Below, in pieces: positions 1-7,597 of a DNA stretch of 64,000 nt; the first letter of the stretch is position 1, and every line of letters begins with the position of its first letter. The position numbers were made by a program, and so were the translations under genes. Below the pieces are notes generated by a model that saw only the letters and a list, made by a program, of their open reading frames with translations, was not told the DNA's origin and ran no database searches. Source of the DNA: Rhodanobacter_A agri (GTDB lineage: Bacteria > Pseudomonadota > Gammaproteobacteria > Xanthomonadales > Rhodanobacteraceae); NCBI RefSeq assembly GCF_044904705.1, contig NZ_JADIKL010000005.1, positions 124,001 to 188,000 on the forward strand, given 5' to 3'.

Positions 1-641
1 TTGACGTAGCTGTCGAACAGCCGGCCCATGCGACGCACGGCGTTCTGTCCGCCGCGATCGGTAGCGGCGTAGAGCCAGCCGTTCTCGTTGCCGCGATAGG
101 CGGTGATGCCGTGTTCGGCCAGCACGGCCAGATAATCGGGATTCCACTGGTTGCGGGGAAAAACCAGGCTGCGTGGGACGAGTCCGCGCGCCGCCGCGAT
201 GCGGATGGCCGCCTCGAGGTCGGCGCGGAACGCCGTCATCGATTGGCCGGCTTCGCGGCAGTAGTAGTGCGAAAACGTGTGGCTCGCCACTTCCTGTCCC
301 GGCGTCGAGGCGATCAGTTCGACCAGCTCGGGTGCGAAGTGATAGCGCTCATCGAGGTCCACCGATTGTTCCAGATAGCGGTACGGGCATAGCGCAACGT
401 TCTCGTAGCCGGGTCTTTCGGATGGGGCAGCCAGCAGCGCCGCGCCGCGATCCCGGCAGAAAAGGAGGCCCACTGTCGCCCATGTGGCGTGAACGTGATG
501 CTGCTCGAACAGGCGCAGCATGCGCGGGATGGCCTGCCTGACGCCATCCAGACGATGGCGGAATGAATCGAGGCTGCGGGTATCCCGCACGCCCCAATAC
601 AGCTCGAAGTCGATGGAGATGACGAATGTGCTGGCGTTCAT
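1..641 (-). CDS. polysaccharide deacetylase family protein (3' part cut by window start)
   Basis: NodB-homology carbohydrate esterase (CE4-like) expected to remove acetyl groups from a polysaccharide. The visible 213 residues begin MNASTFVISIDFELYWG, the first NodB motif with its Asp. HATWATVGLL and ASHTFSHYYC follow; the latter carries the His-x3-His metal-binding pattern (HTFSH). ATG at 641 is chosen because CGGAG lies 6 bases upstream; an in-frame ATG at 662 is possible. The gene runs off the left edge, so its C-terminal catalytic motifs are not visible. Its position beside EPS genes suggests it trims the exported polymer, which is an inference. Confidence 0.85.
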   Translation of the reverse strand, partial: MNASTFVISIDFELYWGVRDTRSLDSFRHRLDGVRQAIPRMLRLFEQHHVHATWATVGLLFCRDRGAALLAAPSERPGYENVALCPYRYLEQSVDLDERYHFAPELVELIASTPGQEVASHTFSHYYCREAGQSMTAFRADLEAAIRIAAARGLVPRSLVFPRNQWNPDYLAVLAEHGITAYRGNENGWLYAATDRGGQNAVRRMGRLFDSYV

Positions 642-949
642 TCCAGCTCCGGGCCGATACATGTCCTGGAAGCGTAGCAACTTGCAGGTGAACGGGAATC
701 CGCCGGCCGTGGATCCACCCGACACATGAGCTCGAATGAATACGTGGTGTCACCGAAGTTGCCGCAATCGCCCCGTCGGGAACGTATGTCATAGCCGGCA
801 GGCGCGCCGTGCGCCCGGATGGGCGGGGGATGTGTGTTTCGCCGGTCAGCGAGTCTGTGCGCCAGGGCAGGGCTTTATGCGGGTCTTCCGGTGCCCGGCA
901 CCGAGACAGGCCCGAGCGAGGAAGGTCGTGTCGCCGGAATGCCGTGGGA
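642..949. other. gap without recognised gene
   Basis: These 308 bases lie upstream of the deacetylase and downstream of the small membrane ORF, both read leftward. No convincing coding frame, RNA or clear sigma-70 promoter was seen. The region presumably holds the deacetylase 5' leader. Confidence 0.4.
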
Positions 950-1084
950 TCAGTGGAGGATGCCCATATGAAACATCGCCCAGCCGGCCACCGCGCTGAT
1001 CGTCAGGCAAACAAAGAGCCAGAATCCCCGGGAATTTTTCCCCCAGAATGGCTTGTTCTCGTTGTTTTCCATGTGGTCTCGCAT
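950..1084 (-). CDS. small single-span membrane protein, hypothetical
   Basis: A 44-residue frame: a polar, Asn-rich N-terminus (MRDHMENNENKPFWG), one hydrophobic segment (about residues 20-38, FWLFVCLTISAVAGWAMF) and a short tail ending MGILH. Such a composition is typical of small inner-membrane proteins with one helix. A start at the internal Met5 (position 1072) is also possible and has GAGA 5 bases upstream. I do not recognise the family. It lies between the deacetylase and the EPS export gene and is read toward the deacetylase. The support is the coherent membrane segment in an otherwise gene-poor stretch; no homology is claimed. Confidence 0.45.
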   Translation of the reverse strand: MRDHMENNENKPFWGKNSRGFWLFVCLTISAVAGWAMFHMGILH

Positions 1085-1832
1085 CCGTAACAGGCAGCTG
1101 GACAGTCAGCTGAGGACTCTCAACTGAAGCCAGTATCGTGCCAAACGGGAGCGTTGGCGCGGATCGCGCGCGCCGGCCGGAATTTCCGGCATGGATTTGC
1201 GATCGGGGTCGCGGTTTGTTGCGAGTGCCACGGGCAGCGGCGAGGCGCGGCCCACCCCGGTTTGACATGTGCATTCCCGGGAGGCGCGACGCGCCCCGAA
1301 CGCGTGCCGCAGGCGTCGGACCAGTGGTGGCGCAGTGAGTCAGCCAATGACAAAAATTGCCAGCAAGAGGCCGGTGTCGGGGCTGCGGCGGATGCATCCG
1401 CCGCGGCATCCGGCGTGAGGTTCGGAGGTCGAACCATCTCAAGATTTTTACGCGCCGGATCCAGCGCTGGCGCGCAACAGCGGGGCGCGATGACGATGGG
1501 GATCATCCGGGTTTTGCTGCATGAAGCATGCGCGATTCGCTGCATTTTGCGCGCAGTCGAGCGTGCAATGAGGTGTACGGTTTCTAAACGCGATTGTCGC
1601 AAGTGATGTATTTTTCACGCCATATGTGGCATTTCTTTCTTCCCCCTCCAGCGGCTGATTTCCGCCGCGGCTATTAAACGATCAGATTCAGTTGACCACC
1701 CCCCGATAAGCGAATTCGCTATTCGGTGCATGGATCGTGTGGTCGAAAATCCGGATTCGCAGAATTGCGCGTGCCGCTGGTTGGCGGCTGCAGATGTGGC
1801 CGGCAGATTGCATCCACGAGGACCTTTTGATC
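1085..1832. other. intergenic region upstream of the export lipoprotein gene
   Basis: About 750 bases with no supported gene. It holds a 20-base perfect palindrome (1385-1404) and a 6-bp stem, GGTTCG/CGAACC, at 1419-1435. From about 1590 it becomes AT-richer, as expected for the promoter region of the gene at 1833, but I could not assign a clear -35/-10 pair. The open frames here give low-complexity Arg/Pro/Ala products and look like shadows. Confidence 0.4.
1385..1404. repeat. perfect 20-base palindrome
   Basis: The sequence is GCGGCG, then GATGCATC, then CGCCGC, symmetrical throughout, so it can form a dyad operator or a cruciform. It lies about 430 bases before the export gene and is followed 15 bases later by a second inverted repeat (1419-1435). 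Function unknown. Confidence 0.5.
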
Positions 1833-2939
1833 ATGAAAAAGACTTGCGCCTTTGTTGTTCTTGGATCGGTGCTGCTTGTCAGCGGCTGCGTATGGGCGCC
1901 TGGGCAGGAAATGTCCGAAAAAGGCCTGGTTCGCGGCACGCCATCGGATAACAGCCAAGTCCAATTGGTGACGATTACCCCGCAGTTATTGGCGGAAAAG
2001 CAATCGCCGATAATGAACGCATCGGTACCGGAGGCGCTGCTTTCGTATCAACCAGGGGCTTACCTCATTGGGCCGGGCGACTCGCTATACATCACGATCT
2101 GGGATCATCCGGAGTTGACATCGCCGGCGGGCGCACAACAGCAAACAGCGGCGAACGGGCGCCTGGTGCGTTCGGACGGCACCTTGTTCTATCCCTATGT
2201 GGGGTCGATCAAAGTGGCGGGAATGACGATCGAACAGGTGCGTCAGACCATTGAGGGCAAGATCGCGAAATTCGTGGAGAAGCCGCAGGTGGACGTCAGC
2301 ATCGTCGGCTACAACAGCCAGCACGTGACGTTCCAGGGCGCCTTCATGAAGACGGACCCACAGTCGATCACCTCGGTCCCGCTGACCTTGGGGCAGGCGC
2401 TTGGAACGGCGACCATCAACGCCGACCAGGCCAACATGTCCAACCTGATACTGAACCGCGACGGCCACGACTATCACCTGGATCTGGCCGCCTTGTACGA
2501 CAGTCGGGGCTTGGCGAAGGACATCTACCTGAAGCCAGGCGATCGCCTGTTGCTCGGCTACAACGATTCCGAAGAGGTATATGTGATGGGCGAGGTCATG
2601 CGCCCGCAGGCGGTCACCTTCAGGGCGCTTCCTTACGTGACGCTGACCCAGGCGCTGGGTCGCGTCGGAGGCCTCAATCCAGTCACTGCCAATGGCAGGG
2701 CGGTCTATGTCATTCGTGGGGCGAGCGATCTGGAAAACGCCCCGGCCAAGGTCTTCCAGCTTGATGCCCGTTCACCTTCGGCGTTTGCGCTTGGAGACGA
2801 CTTCAGGCTGAAGCCGGGCGATGTGGTGTTCGTGGGTGCGGCCGGCATAACCCGCTGGAACCGTTTCCTGAGCCAGTTGCTGCCTTCGGCGACGCTGGTT
2901 ACCAGTGCTGCTGCCGCGAATTACAGCGCAACCCACTGA
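1833..2939 (+). CDS. wza: Wza-type outer-membrane polysaccharide export lipoprotein
   Basis: The outer-membrane channel that exports capsule or EPS, working with the Wzc co-polymerase in the periplasm. The 368-residue product starts with a lipoprotein signal (MKKTCAFVVLGSVLLVSGC; lipobox VSGC, lipidated Cys19). The poly-export domain begins at GPGDSLYITIWDHPEL and is followed by SLBB-type repeats (PQVDVSIVGY; YVMGEVMRPQAVTF). The end, ITRWNRFLSQLLPSA, is close to the Wza C-terminus (SRWNRLINQLLP) that forms the outer-membrane helical barrel. ATG at 1833 is preferred over an in-frame ATG at 1737 because it gives a proper signal peptide and GAGGA lies 10 bases upstream. Length matches E. coli Wza (379). 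Its kinase partner lies 18 kb away on the other strand. Confidence 0.92.
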   Translation: MKKTCAFVVLGSVLLVSGCVWAPGQEMSEKGLVRGTPSDNSQVQLVTITPQLLAEKQSPIMNASVPEALLSYQPGAYLIGPGDSLYITIWDHPELTSPAGAQQQTAANGRLVRSDGTLFYPYVGSIKVAGMTIEQVRQTIEGKIAKFVEKPQVDVSIVGYNSQHVTFQGAFMKTDPQSITSVPLTLGQALGTATINADQANMSNLILNRDGHDYHLDLAALYDSRGLAKDIYLKPGDRLLLGYNDSEEVYVMGEVMRPQAVTFRALPYVTLTQALGRVGGLNPVTANGRAVYVIRGASDLENAPAKVFQLDARSPSAFALGDDFRLKPGDVVFVGAAGITRWNRFLSQLLPSATLVTSAAAANYSATH

Positions 2940-3584
2940 TTGTCATTGCAAGTCCGCGCCATGGCCAGGTGCCATGGCGCGTGTGAATCCCTGTCGCCGT
3001 CGCATGCACGCCAAACAGCGCGTGATGGCGACGGGAGATATCAGGTCATGCAACATGGTCGTGACCATTGAGGTCATGACAACGACCTGTATGTGGCGGA
3101 TACGCCAATTCAATCGCAGATGCATTTGAAATGCCTGTTGCGATTCTCATTGAAAATGAGTGTCCGGCTCAATGGCGAGTCGGCGTCTGCTGGAACAATT
3201 ATTTAGGCGATTGACGTGGAATTGTGCTGAAAATTGATTCAAGGAACAGCCAGTTTTTACGGAACGTAATTTGAACATTCGATTCATGTGGCGCTCATAT
3301 AAACGGGTTGTGGCTGAATAGATATTCGCGCTGTACCAGAATCGACATCCAAAAGTGATAGGTTCAAAAGCCTGACGTTAGCGCCATGTTTTCCACGCAC
3401 TCATTGTCGAGCCGACGGTTGGTCCGGGATTGATCCAGGCAGGAAAAAGTATCCGTCAGGCGAATCCACTCTCCGGAGACGTAAGCCAACGAGGCATTTG
3501 CCGATTGTTGGTCGAACCACTCACACATTGAGCTCGCTCGGACCTTGGGGGATTCGATCGAGACAGGTAGGAGGCTAAAGTCCC
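2940..3584. other. intergenic region between export and initiating-transferase genes
   Basis: 645 bases with no supported gene. It starts with a strong hairpin (2955-2981). From about 3125 to 3370 the DNA is distinctly AT-rich compared with its surroundings, with small inverted repeats such as CTCATT/AATGAG near 3146-3160. This suits a promoter/leader for the transferase gene at 3585, although no clean -35/-10 pair was identified. Confidence 0.4.
2955..2981 (+). terminator. hairpin after export gene
   Basis: A perfect 11-bp stem (core GCGCCATGGC/GCCATGGCGC) with a 5-base loop starts 16 bases after the stop codon. It lacks a downstream T-run, so it may be an mRNA 3' end stabiliser or a weak terminator rather than a classic intrinsic one. 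Confidence 0.45.
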
Positions 3585-4751
3585 ATGCAGGAACTGCGAT
3601 TGCTCCTCGATGGTTTGATTGCCGCGTGCACATCAGCTGTAGCCATCGTCGTTATGCGCCGGGTCGCCATGGTGCTTGGCTTGGTAGATCGTCCCGATCA
3701 GCGCAAGCAGCATCTTGGCGAGGTACCGCTGGTGGGCGGCCTGGCGATTTTCATGGGACTGATCGTGGGTGCGGCCTGCTACGGGGCCTTCCGGAAGTTC
3801 GAAGGGACCTTGCTTGAAACTGCCGCCGTGCTTGCCTTGCTTGGTGCGCTGGACGATCGCTTTGGCCTCAGCGTGCGGGATCGCCTGTTGACCCAGACCA
3901 TCGCGATACTGACGGTGATCGCCAGTACCGGCGTCTACGTCCACACGCTGGGGCAGATCTTTGGCCACGAGGTGGCGCTCGGCTGGCTCGGCGTGCCGGT
4001 AACGGTGATCGCCGTCATCGGCCTGGTGAATGCGTTCAACATGATGGACGGCATCGATGGCCTTGCCGGCAGCCTGACCCTGATCAGCATTGCCGCCGTC
4101 CTGCTGTTCGCCTTGCCCACGCCCTTGCACCGGGTCGTCGCATTGCTGGCCTTGCTCGGCGCGGCGACGCTCCCTTACCTGGCCGCAAACCTCGGCTTCA
4201 TGGGCGGAAAGATTTTCCTCGGCGACGCCGGAAGCACGCTGGTCGGCTATCTGCTGGCCTGGGCGCTGATCCGCATGAGCCAGATACCCGAAACGCATTT
4301 GTCGCCCGTCGATGTGTTGTGGTGCGTGGCGCTGCCGGTGTGCGACACGCTTTCGGTGATGTACCGGCGCATGCGCGAAGGCCAGTCGCCCTTCAGGCCG
4401 GATCGCGGCCATATCCACCATATGCTGCTGGGGTCCGGCCTGAGCCCCCGCGCCACCTTGATGGCGCTCGTCGTGCTCGCCATGGCGCTCGCGTCGATCG
4501 GCGCCATTGTCAGCGGCGTGGTGCATTCGGCAGGGGCCAACCTCGCGGTGTTTTGCCTGATCCTCGGCCTGTACATGGTGATGACCAGGCGCATGTGGCT
4601 GCGCCAGGAAGCGCGCCGGCAGGACGAGAGCCGCAACGAGCGGCATACCCTCTCGTCCGGTTTCGCCGTACCGCGGAGAGAGCATGCGTGCGAGACAAGT
4701 GGTAGCGGAGCCAAGGTGCTCCGTTCGGCGGAACATTCGAATCGCCAGTGA
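3585..4751 (+). CDS. WecA/TagO-family undecaprenyl-phosphate sugar-1-phosphate transferase
   Basis: Integral membrane enzyme that starts repeat-unit synthesis by moving a HexNAc-1-phosphate, probably GlcNAc-1-P, from the UDP-sugar to undecaprenyl phosphate. The 388-residue product is highly hydrophobic with about ten spans. It has the family signatures: DRPDQRKQH near residue 36, the Mg-binding pair Asp90-Asp91 in GALDDRFG, NAFNMMDGIDGLAG (149-162) with Asp155 and Asp158, FLGDAGSTLVGYLL, and the HIHH loop near residue 278. ATG is preceded by GGAGG at 10 bases. The polar C-terminal tail (about 40 residues) is not conserved. It is convergent with the beta-helix gene. The exact sugar cannot be read from the sequence. 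Confidence 0.92.
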   Translation: MQELRLLLDGLIAACTSAVAIVVMRRVAMVLGLVDRPDQRKQHLGEVPLVGGLAIFMGLIVGAACYGAFRKFEGTLLETAAVLALLGALDDRFGLSVRDRLLTQTIAILTVIASTGVYVHTLGQIFGHEVALGWLGVPVTVIAVIGLVNAFNMMDGIDGLAGSLTLISIAAVLLFALPTPLHRVVALLALLGAATLPYLAANLGFMGGKIFLGDAGSTLVGYLLAWALIRMSQIPETHLSPVDVLWCVALPVCDTLSVMYRRMREGQSPFRPDRGHIHHMLLGSGLSPRATLMALVVLAMALASIGAIVSGVVHSAGANLAVFCLILGLYMVMTRRMWLRQEARRQDESRNERHTLSSGFAVPRREHACETSGSGAKVLRSAEHSNRQ

Positions 4752-4850
4752 GTCTACGCGGCAAGCCCTGAGGCAAACCCGCAGGAGTCCAAGATTCGTT
4801 AGTGCGGGGAAGGCGGGAGCGTTGCAATCACCGCCGCCCGCGCGGTGCGG

Positions 4851-6290
4851 TCATCTGAGCCCTTCGAGCTGGATCGTCGCGCCGTTCGCGATGTTCCGTA
4901 TGTCGTCCTCGATGTCGTTGGCGTATTCGATGGAGCGCTCCACCACCAGATGGCCCCGGCTGATGCGCATCTGGTTGCTCGTACTCAGGAACGACATGGC
5001 GGCGGCGCCCGGCGCCGCGTTCGCGCTGCGCCTTATCTTGTTTCCGGAGATGATCACCGCCTCGATCTCCCTGGAGTTGTCGGGCGTATTGCCCTCGGCG
5101 AAGTTGATGCAGGAGCCGTGGATGTCGACGAAGACATTGCCCGCGCATACCAGCCCGTTGGCGCCAAGCACCCCGATCGCACCCATCTGCGGGCGTATGG
5201 CGATGAAGGTGTTTCCGGTGATGATCGTGTCGATGGCGTTTTCGCTGGTCCGGTAAGCGAAGGACCCCAGCCTTATCGCGTCGCCGCCCGGGCCGGAACC
5301 CGGTGGCGAACGCTGGAAGGTGCAGCCGCTGACCTGCGTGCCGCTCAAGCCATTGACTGCGATGTCGACGCGAACCGAGTTGAGGAAGTGGCAGTTGCGC
5401 ACGGTGAGGTTGTCGGCCACGTCCGCGGGAGCCTTGGCCCTTGTCGCGGTATCGATGCCCCAGTAGCAGTTGGTGAACTGGCAGTCGGAAACGAGCCAGT
5501 CATGGATATTGTCGCCCGCCTGGTGCCCATTGAAGAAGGTGATGCCCGCGGTGTTCACCGTATCGATATCGATGAACTTGCAATGGGCGATGGTCACGTC
5601 GCGGTACACGCTCCAGTTGTGATCAGGCTCGAAATCGATGCCGCCCACCGAATGCGACAACTTCGCGTTGCCGATGTTCTGGAAGACGCAGCCTTCGACG
5701 GTCAGGTGGTCGCAGTCGATGATGGACAGGCCGTTGCGGTTGTCCTTGACCGCGCCGTCGAACAGGCAGTTGCGCACGACGATGCGCTGGTTGTGGCGTT
5801 CGGTGTTGTGGAGCGTTCCCGATCCGACGTACATGCCGTCGCCGCGGAAACCGTAGAACGTCACCCGCTCGACGGTCATGTCCGAAGTGGCATTGACGGC
5901 CAGCAGGTAGAAATACTGCTGGTAGCCGAACTCCGCCACCCGTCCGTTGAGCTTCAGGTCGTGCAGATGGATGTTGCGCATGTTGCCCGCCGGATCGCTG
6001 CTGCCACCATCGCGGACGTAGGTGGCGAGCATGAATTCGCAGCTCGGCGAACTGTCATACGCCTTCAGCTCGCTGGCATTGCCCTCGCCGCACAGCTCGA
6101 TGCCGGACTTGAGGCTGAGCTGTCTTACGGGATAGACCCCGGCCGGCACGAATACCTTGCGTCCAGCCATGTCGATGGCCGCCTGGATGCCACTGGTGCA
6201 GTCGTGCGAGCTGTTGCCGTTGCGGATGGCGGCGTGTTCCGCCGCGGGCAGGAAGTCGAGGACATTCGTTACTTGCGACGAGGATGGCAT
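4851..6290 (-). CDS. right-handed parallel beta-helix protein (pectate-lyase-like fold)
   Basis: 479-residue protein. Its start (FVPAGVYPVRQLSLKSGIELCGEG, about residues 44-70) is the typical opening of the Pectate_lyase_3/glycosyl-hydrolase beta-helix fold. It continues with many short coils of alternating hydrophobic strands and Asn/Gly/Asp turns (VRNCLFDG, VEGCVFQNIGN, VSDCQFTNCYW, ISGNKIRR). Such proteins cleave, epimerise or bind acidic polysaccharides. No Sec signal peptide is apparent at the N-terminus (MPSSSQVTNVLDFLPAAE), unlike typical secreted lyases. The chosen ATG has GGAG 9 bases upstream. It is the last gene of the EPS operon, so the cognate polymer is its likely substrate; enzymatic activity is not proven. 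Confidence 0.75.
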   Translation of the reverse strand: MPSSSQVTNVLDFLPAAEHAAIRNGNSSHDCTSGIQAAIDMAGRKVFVPAGVYPVRQLSLKSGIELCGEGNASELKAYDSSPSCEFMLATYVRDGGSSDPAGNMRNIHLHDLKLNGRVAEFGYQQYFYLLAVNATSDMTVERVTFYGFRGDGMYVGSGTLHNTERHNQRIVVRNCLFDGAVKDNRNGLSIIDCDHLTVEGCVFQNIGNAKLSHSVGGIDFEPDHNWSVYRDVTIAHCKFIDIDTVNTAGITFFNGHQAGDNIHDWLVSDCQFTNCYWGIDTATRAKAPADVADNLTVRNCHFLNSVRVDIAVNGLSGTQVSGCTFQRSPPGSGPGGDAIRLGSFAYRTSENAIDTIITGNTFIAIRPQMGAIGVLGANGLVCAGNVFVDIHGSCINFAEGNTPDNSREIEAVIISGNKIRRSANAAPGAAAMSFLSTSNQMRISRGHLVVERSIEYANDIEDDIRNIANGATIQLEGLR

Positions 6291-6436
6291 GGCACAGTCT
6301 CCGGTCGTGTGCGGTTTCCGCGGCGCTGCCGCGATTCCTATGGATTCCCGGTCGATTCCATCGCGGATGGATGCGGCTCTCCGAACGGCACATGGCGTGT
6401 GTTGCGCCAGGCACGCATGGCCCGGCAGATGGATGC

Positions 6437-7597
6437 CTACAGGGACGATTCGACCGGCGCCGTCGCCGGGTCGCACAATTCCGCGTAAACCTCCAGGGTG
6501 TGCTGGATGACGATGCGCTCGTCGAACTGCGACCGCGCCTTGATGCGGGCCGCATCGCCCAGCCGGCGCGCAAGCGCCGGGTCGTCCCGCAGTCGCCGGA
6601 TGGCGTGCGCCAGCGCCTTGCTGTTTTGCACCGGGACCAGCAGGCCATCGACGCCGTCGGACACCACCTCGCGGCAACCGGGGACGTCCGTGGTGATCAG
6701 CGGAAGTCCGCAGGCCGCCGCCTCGACCAGTGTCCTCGGCAATCCCTCCCGATAGCTCGGCAGCACCACGACATCGACCGAACCGAGCAGGCTGGCCATG
6801 TCATCGACATGGCCTAGCCAGGTGACCAGTTTTTCGTCCACCCAGCCGCGTATCGTCGCTTCCGGAACCGCGGCCGGGTTGCCGGGATCCGGAGTGCCGG
6901 CGAGCAGCGCGTGGATGGTGCAGCCCTGCAGGCGCAATTGCCGGATCGCGGCGATGAATTCGTCGAGGCCCTTGTCCCAGAGCAGCCGGCTCGCCAGCAG
7001 CACGCGCATGCGCCCGTCGCCGGGCGGTTTCGTGTGGGCCTGGCTGGCGAACTGCGCACAGTTCACGCCCGAACCGCGGATCAGGCGGATATGTGCCTGA
7101 TCGACGAGGCCGGCCTGCTCGAACAAGGCCACGTCGTCCGCGTTCTGCAGAATCAGGCGGGCGTCCTCGCCGCCCAGCGCCAGCCGCATCAGGCCGCGCA
7201 CCACGGGGCGCAGCAGCCGGGCCTTCAGGTCCGGGCTGATGAACACGTAGCCCATGCCAGCCACGGCATTCACCCGGGCCGGAACGCCGGCCAGTCGCGC
7301 CGCCAGCGAGCCATACACCGCGCACTTGATGGTGAAGCCATGCACCAGCATCGGCCGTTCGCGCCGCAACAGCCGGACCAGATGCCACAGCAGCGCCAGT
7401 TCACGCAGCGGGTTGAGGCTGCGCCGCTGCATCGGCACCGGTTCCCAACGCAGGCCCAGTGCGCGCAACTTGTCGCCGTAAGGTCCGGGTGGGGAAATCA
7501 ACAAGACCTCGTAGCCCGCCCGTTGCAGGGACATCGCCAGCGCGCGGCGGAAGTTGTAGAGGTACCAATCCGTGTTGGCGAACAGGACGGCTTTCAT
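6437..7597 (-). CDS. GT4-family glycosyltransferase
   Basis: 386-residue GT-B enzyme adding one sugar to the lipid-linked EPS repeat unit at the inner-membrane face. The N-terminus MKAVLFANTDWYLYNFRRALA resembles the WbpH/PglA-like branch. The C-terminal half carries VVLPSYREGLPRTLVEAAACGLPLI, the E-x7-E nucleotide-sugar motif of GT4, then TTDVPGCREVV. Its ATG overlaps the preceding asparagine-synthetase stop as ATGA, and GGAGG sits in the end of that gene, implying translational coupling. Donor and acceptor sugars are unknown. Confidence 0.88.
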   Translation of the reverse strand: MKAVLFANTDWYLYNFRRALAMSLQRAGYEVLLISPPGPYGDKLRALGLRWEPVPMQRRSLNPLRELALLWHLVRLLRRERPMLVHGFTIKCAVYGSLAARLAGVPARVNAVAGMGYVFISPDLKARLLRPVVRGLMRLALGGEDARLILQNADDVALFEQAGLVDQAHIRLIRGSGVNCAQFASQAHTKPPGDGRMRVLLASRLLWDKGLDEFIAAIRQLRLQGCTIHALLAGTPDPGNPAAVPEATIRGWVDEKLVTWLGHVDDMASLLGSVDVVVLPSYREGLPRTLVEAAACGLPLITTDVPGCREVVSDGVDGLLVPVQNSKALAHAIRRLRDDPALARRLGDAARIKARSQFDERIVIQHTLEVYAELCDPATAPVESSL

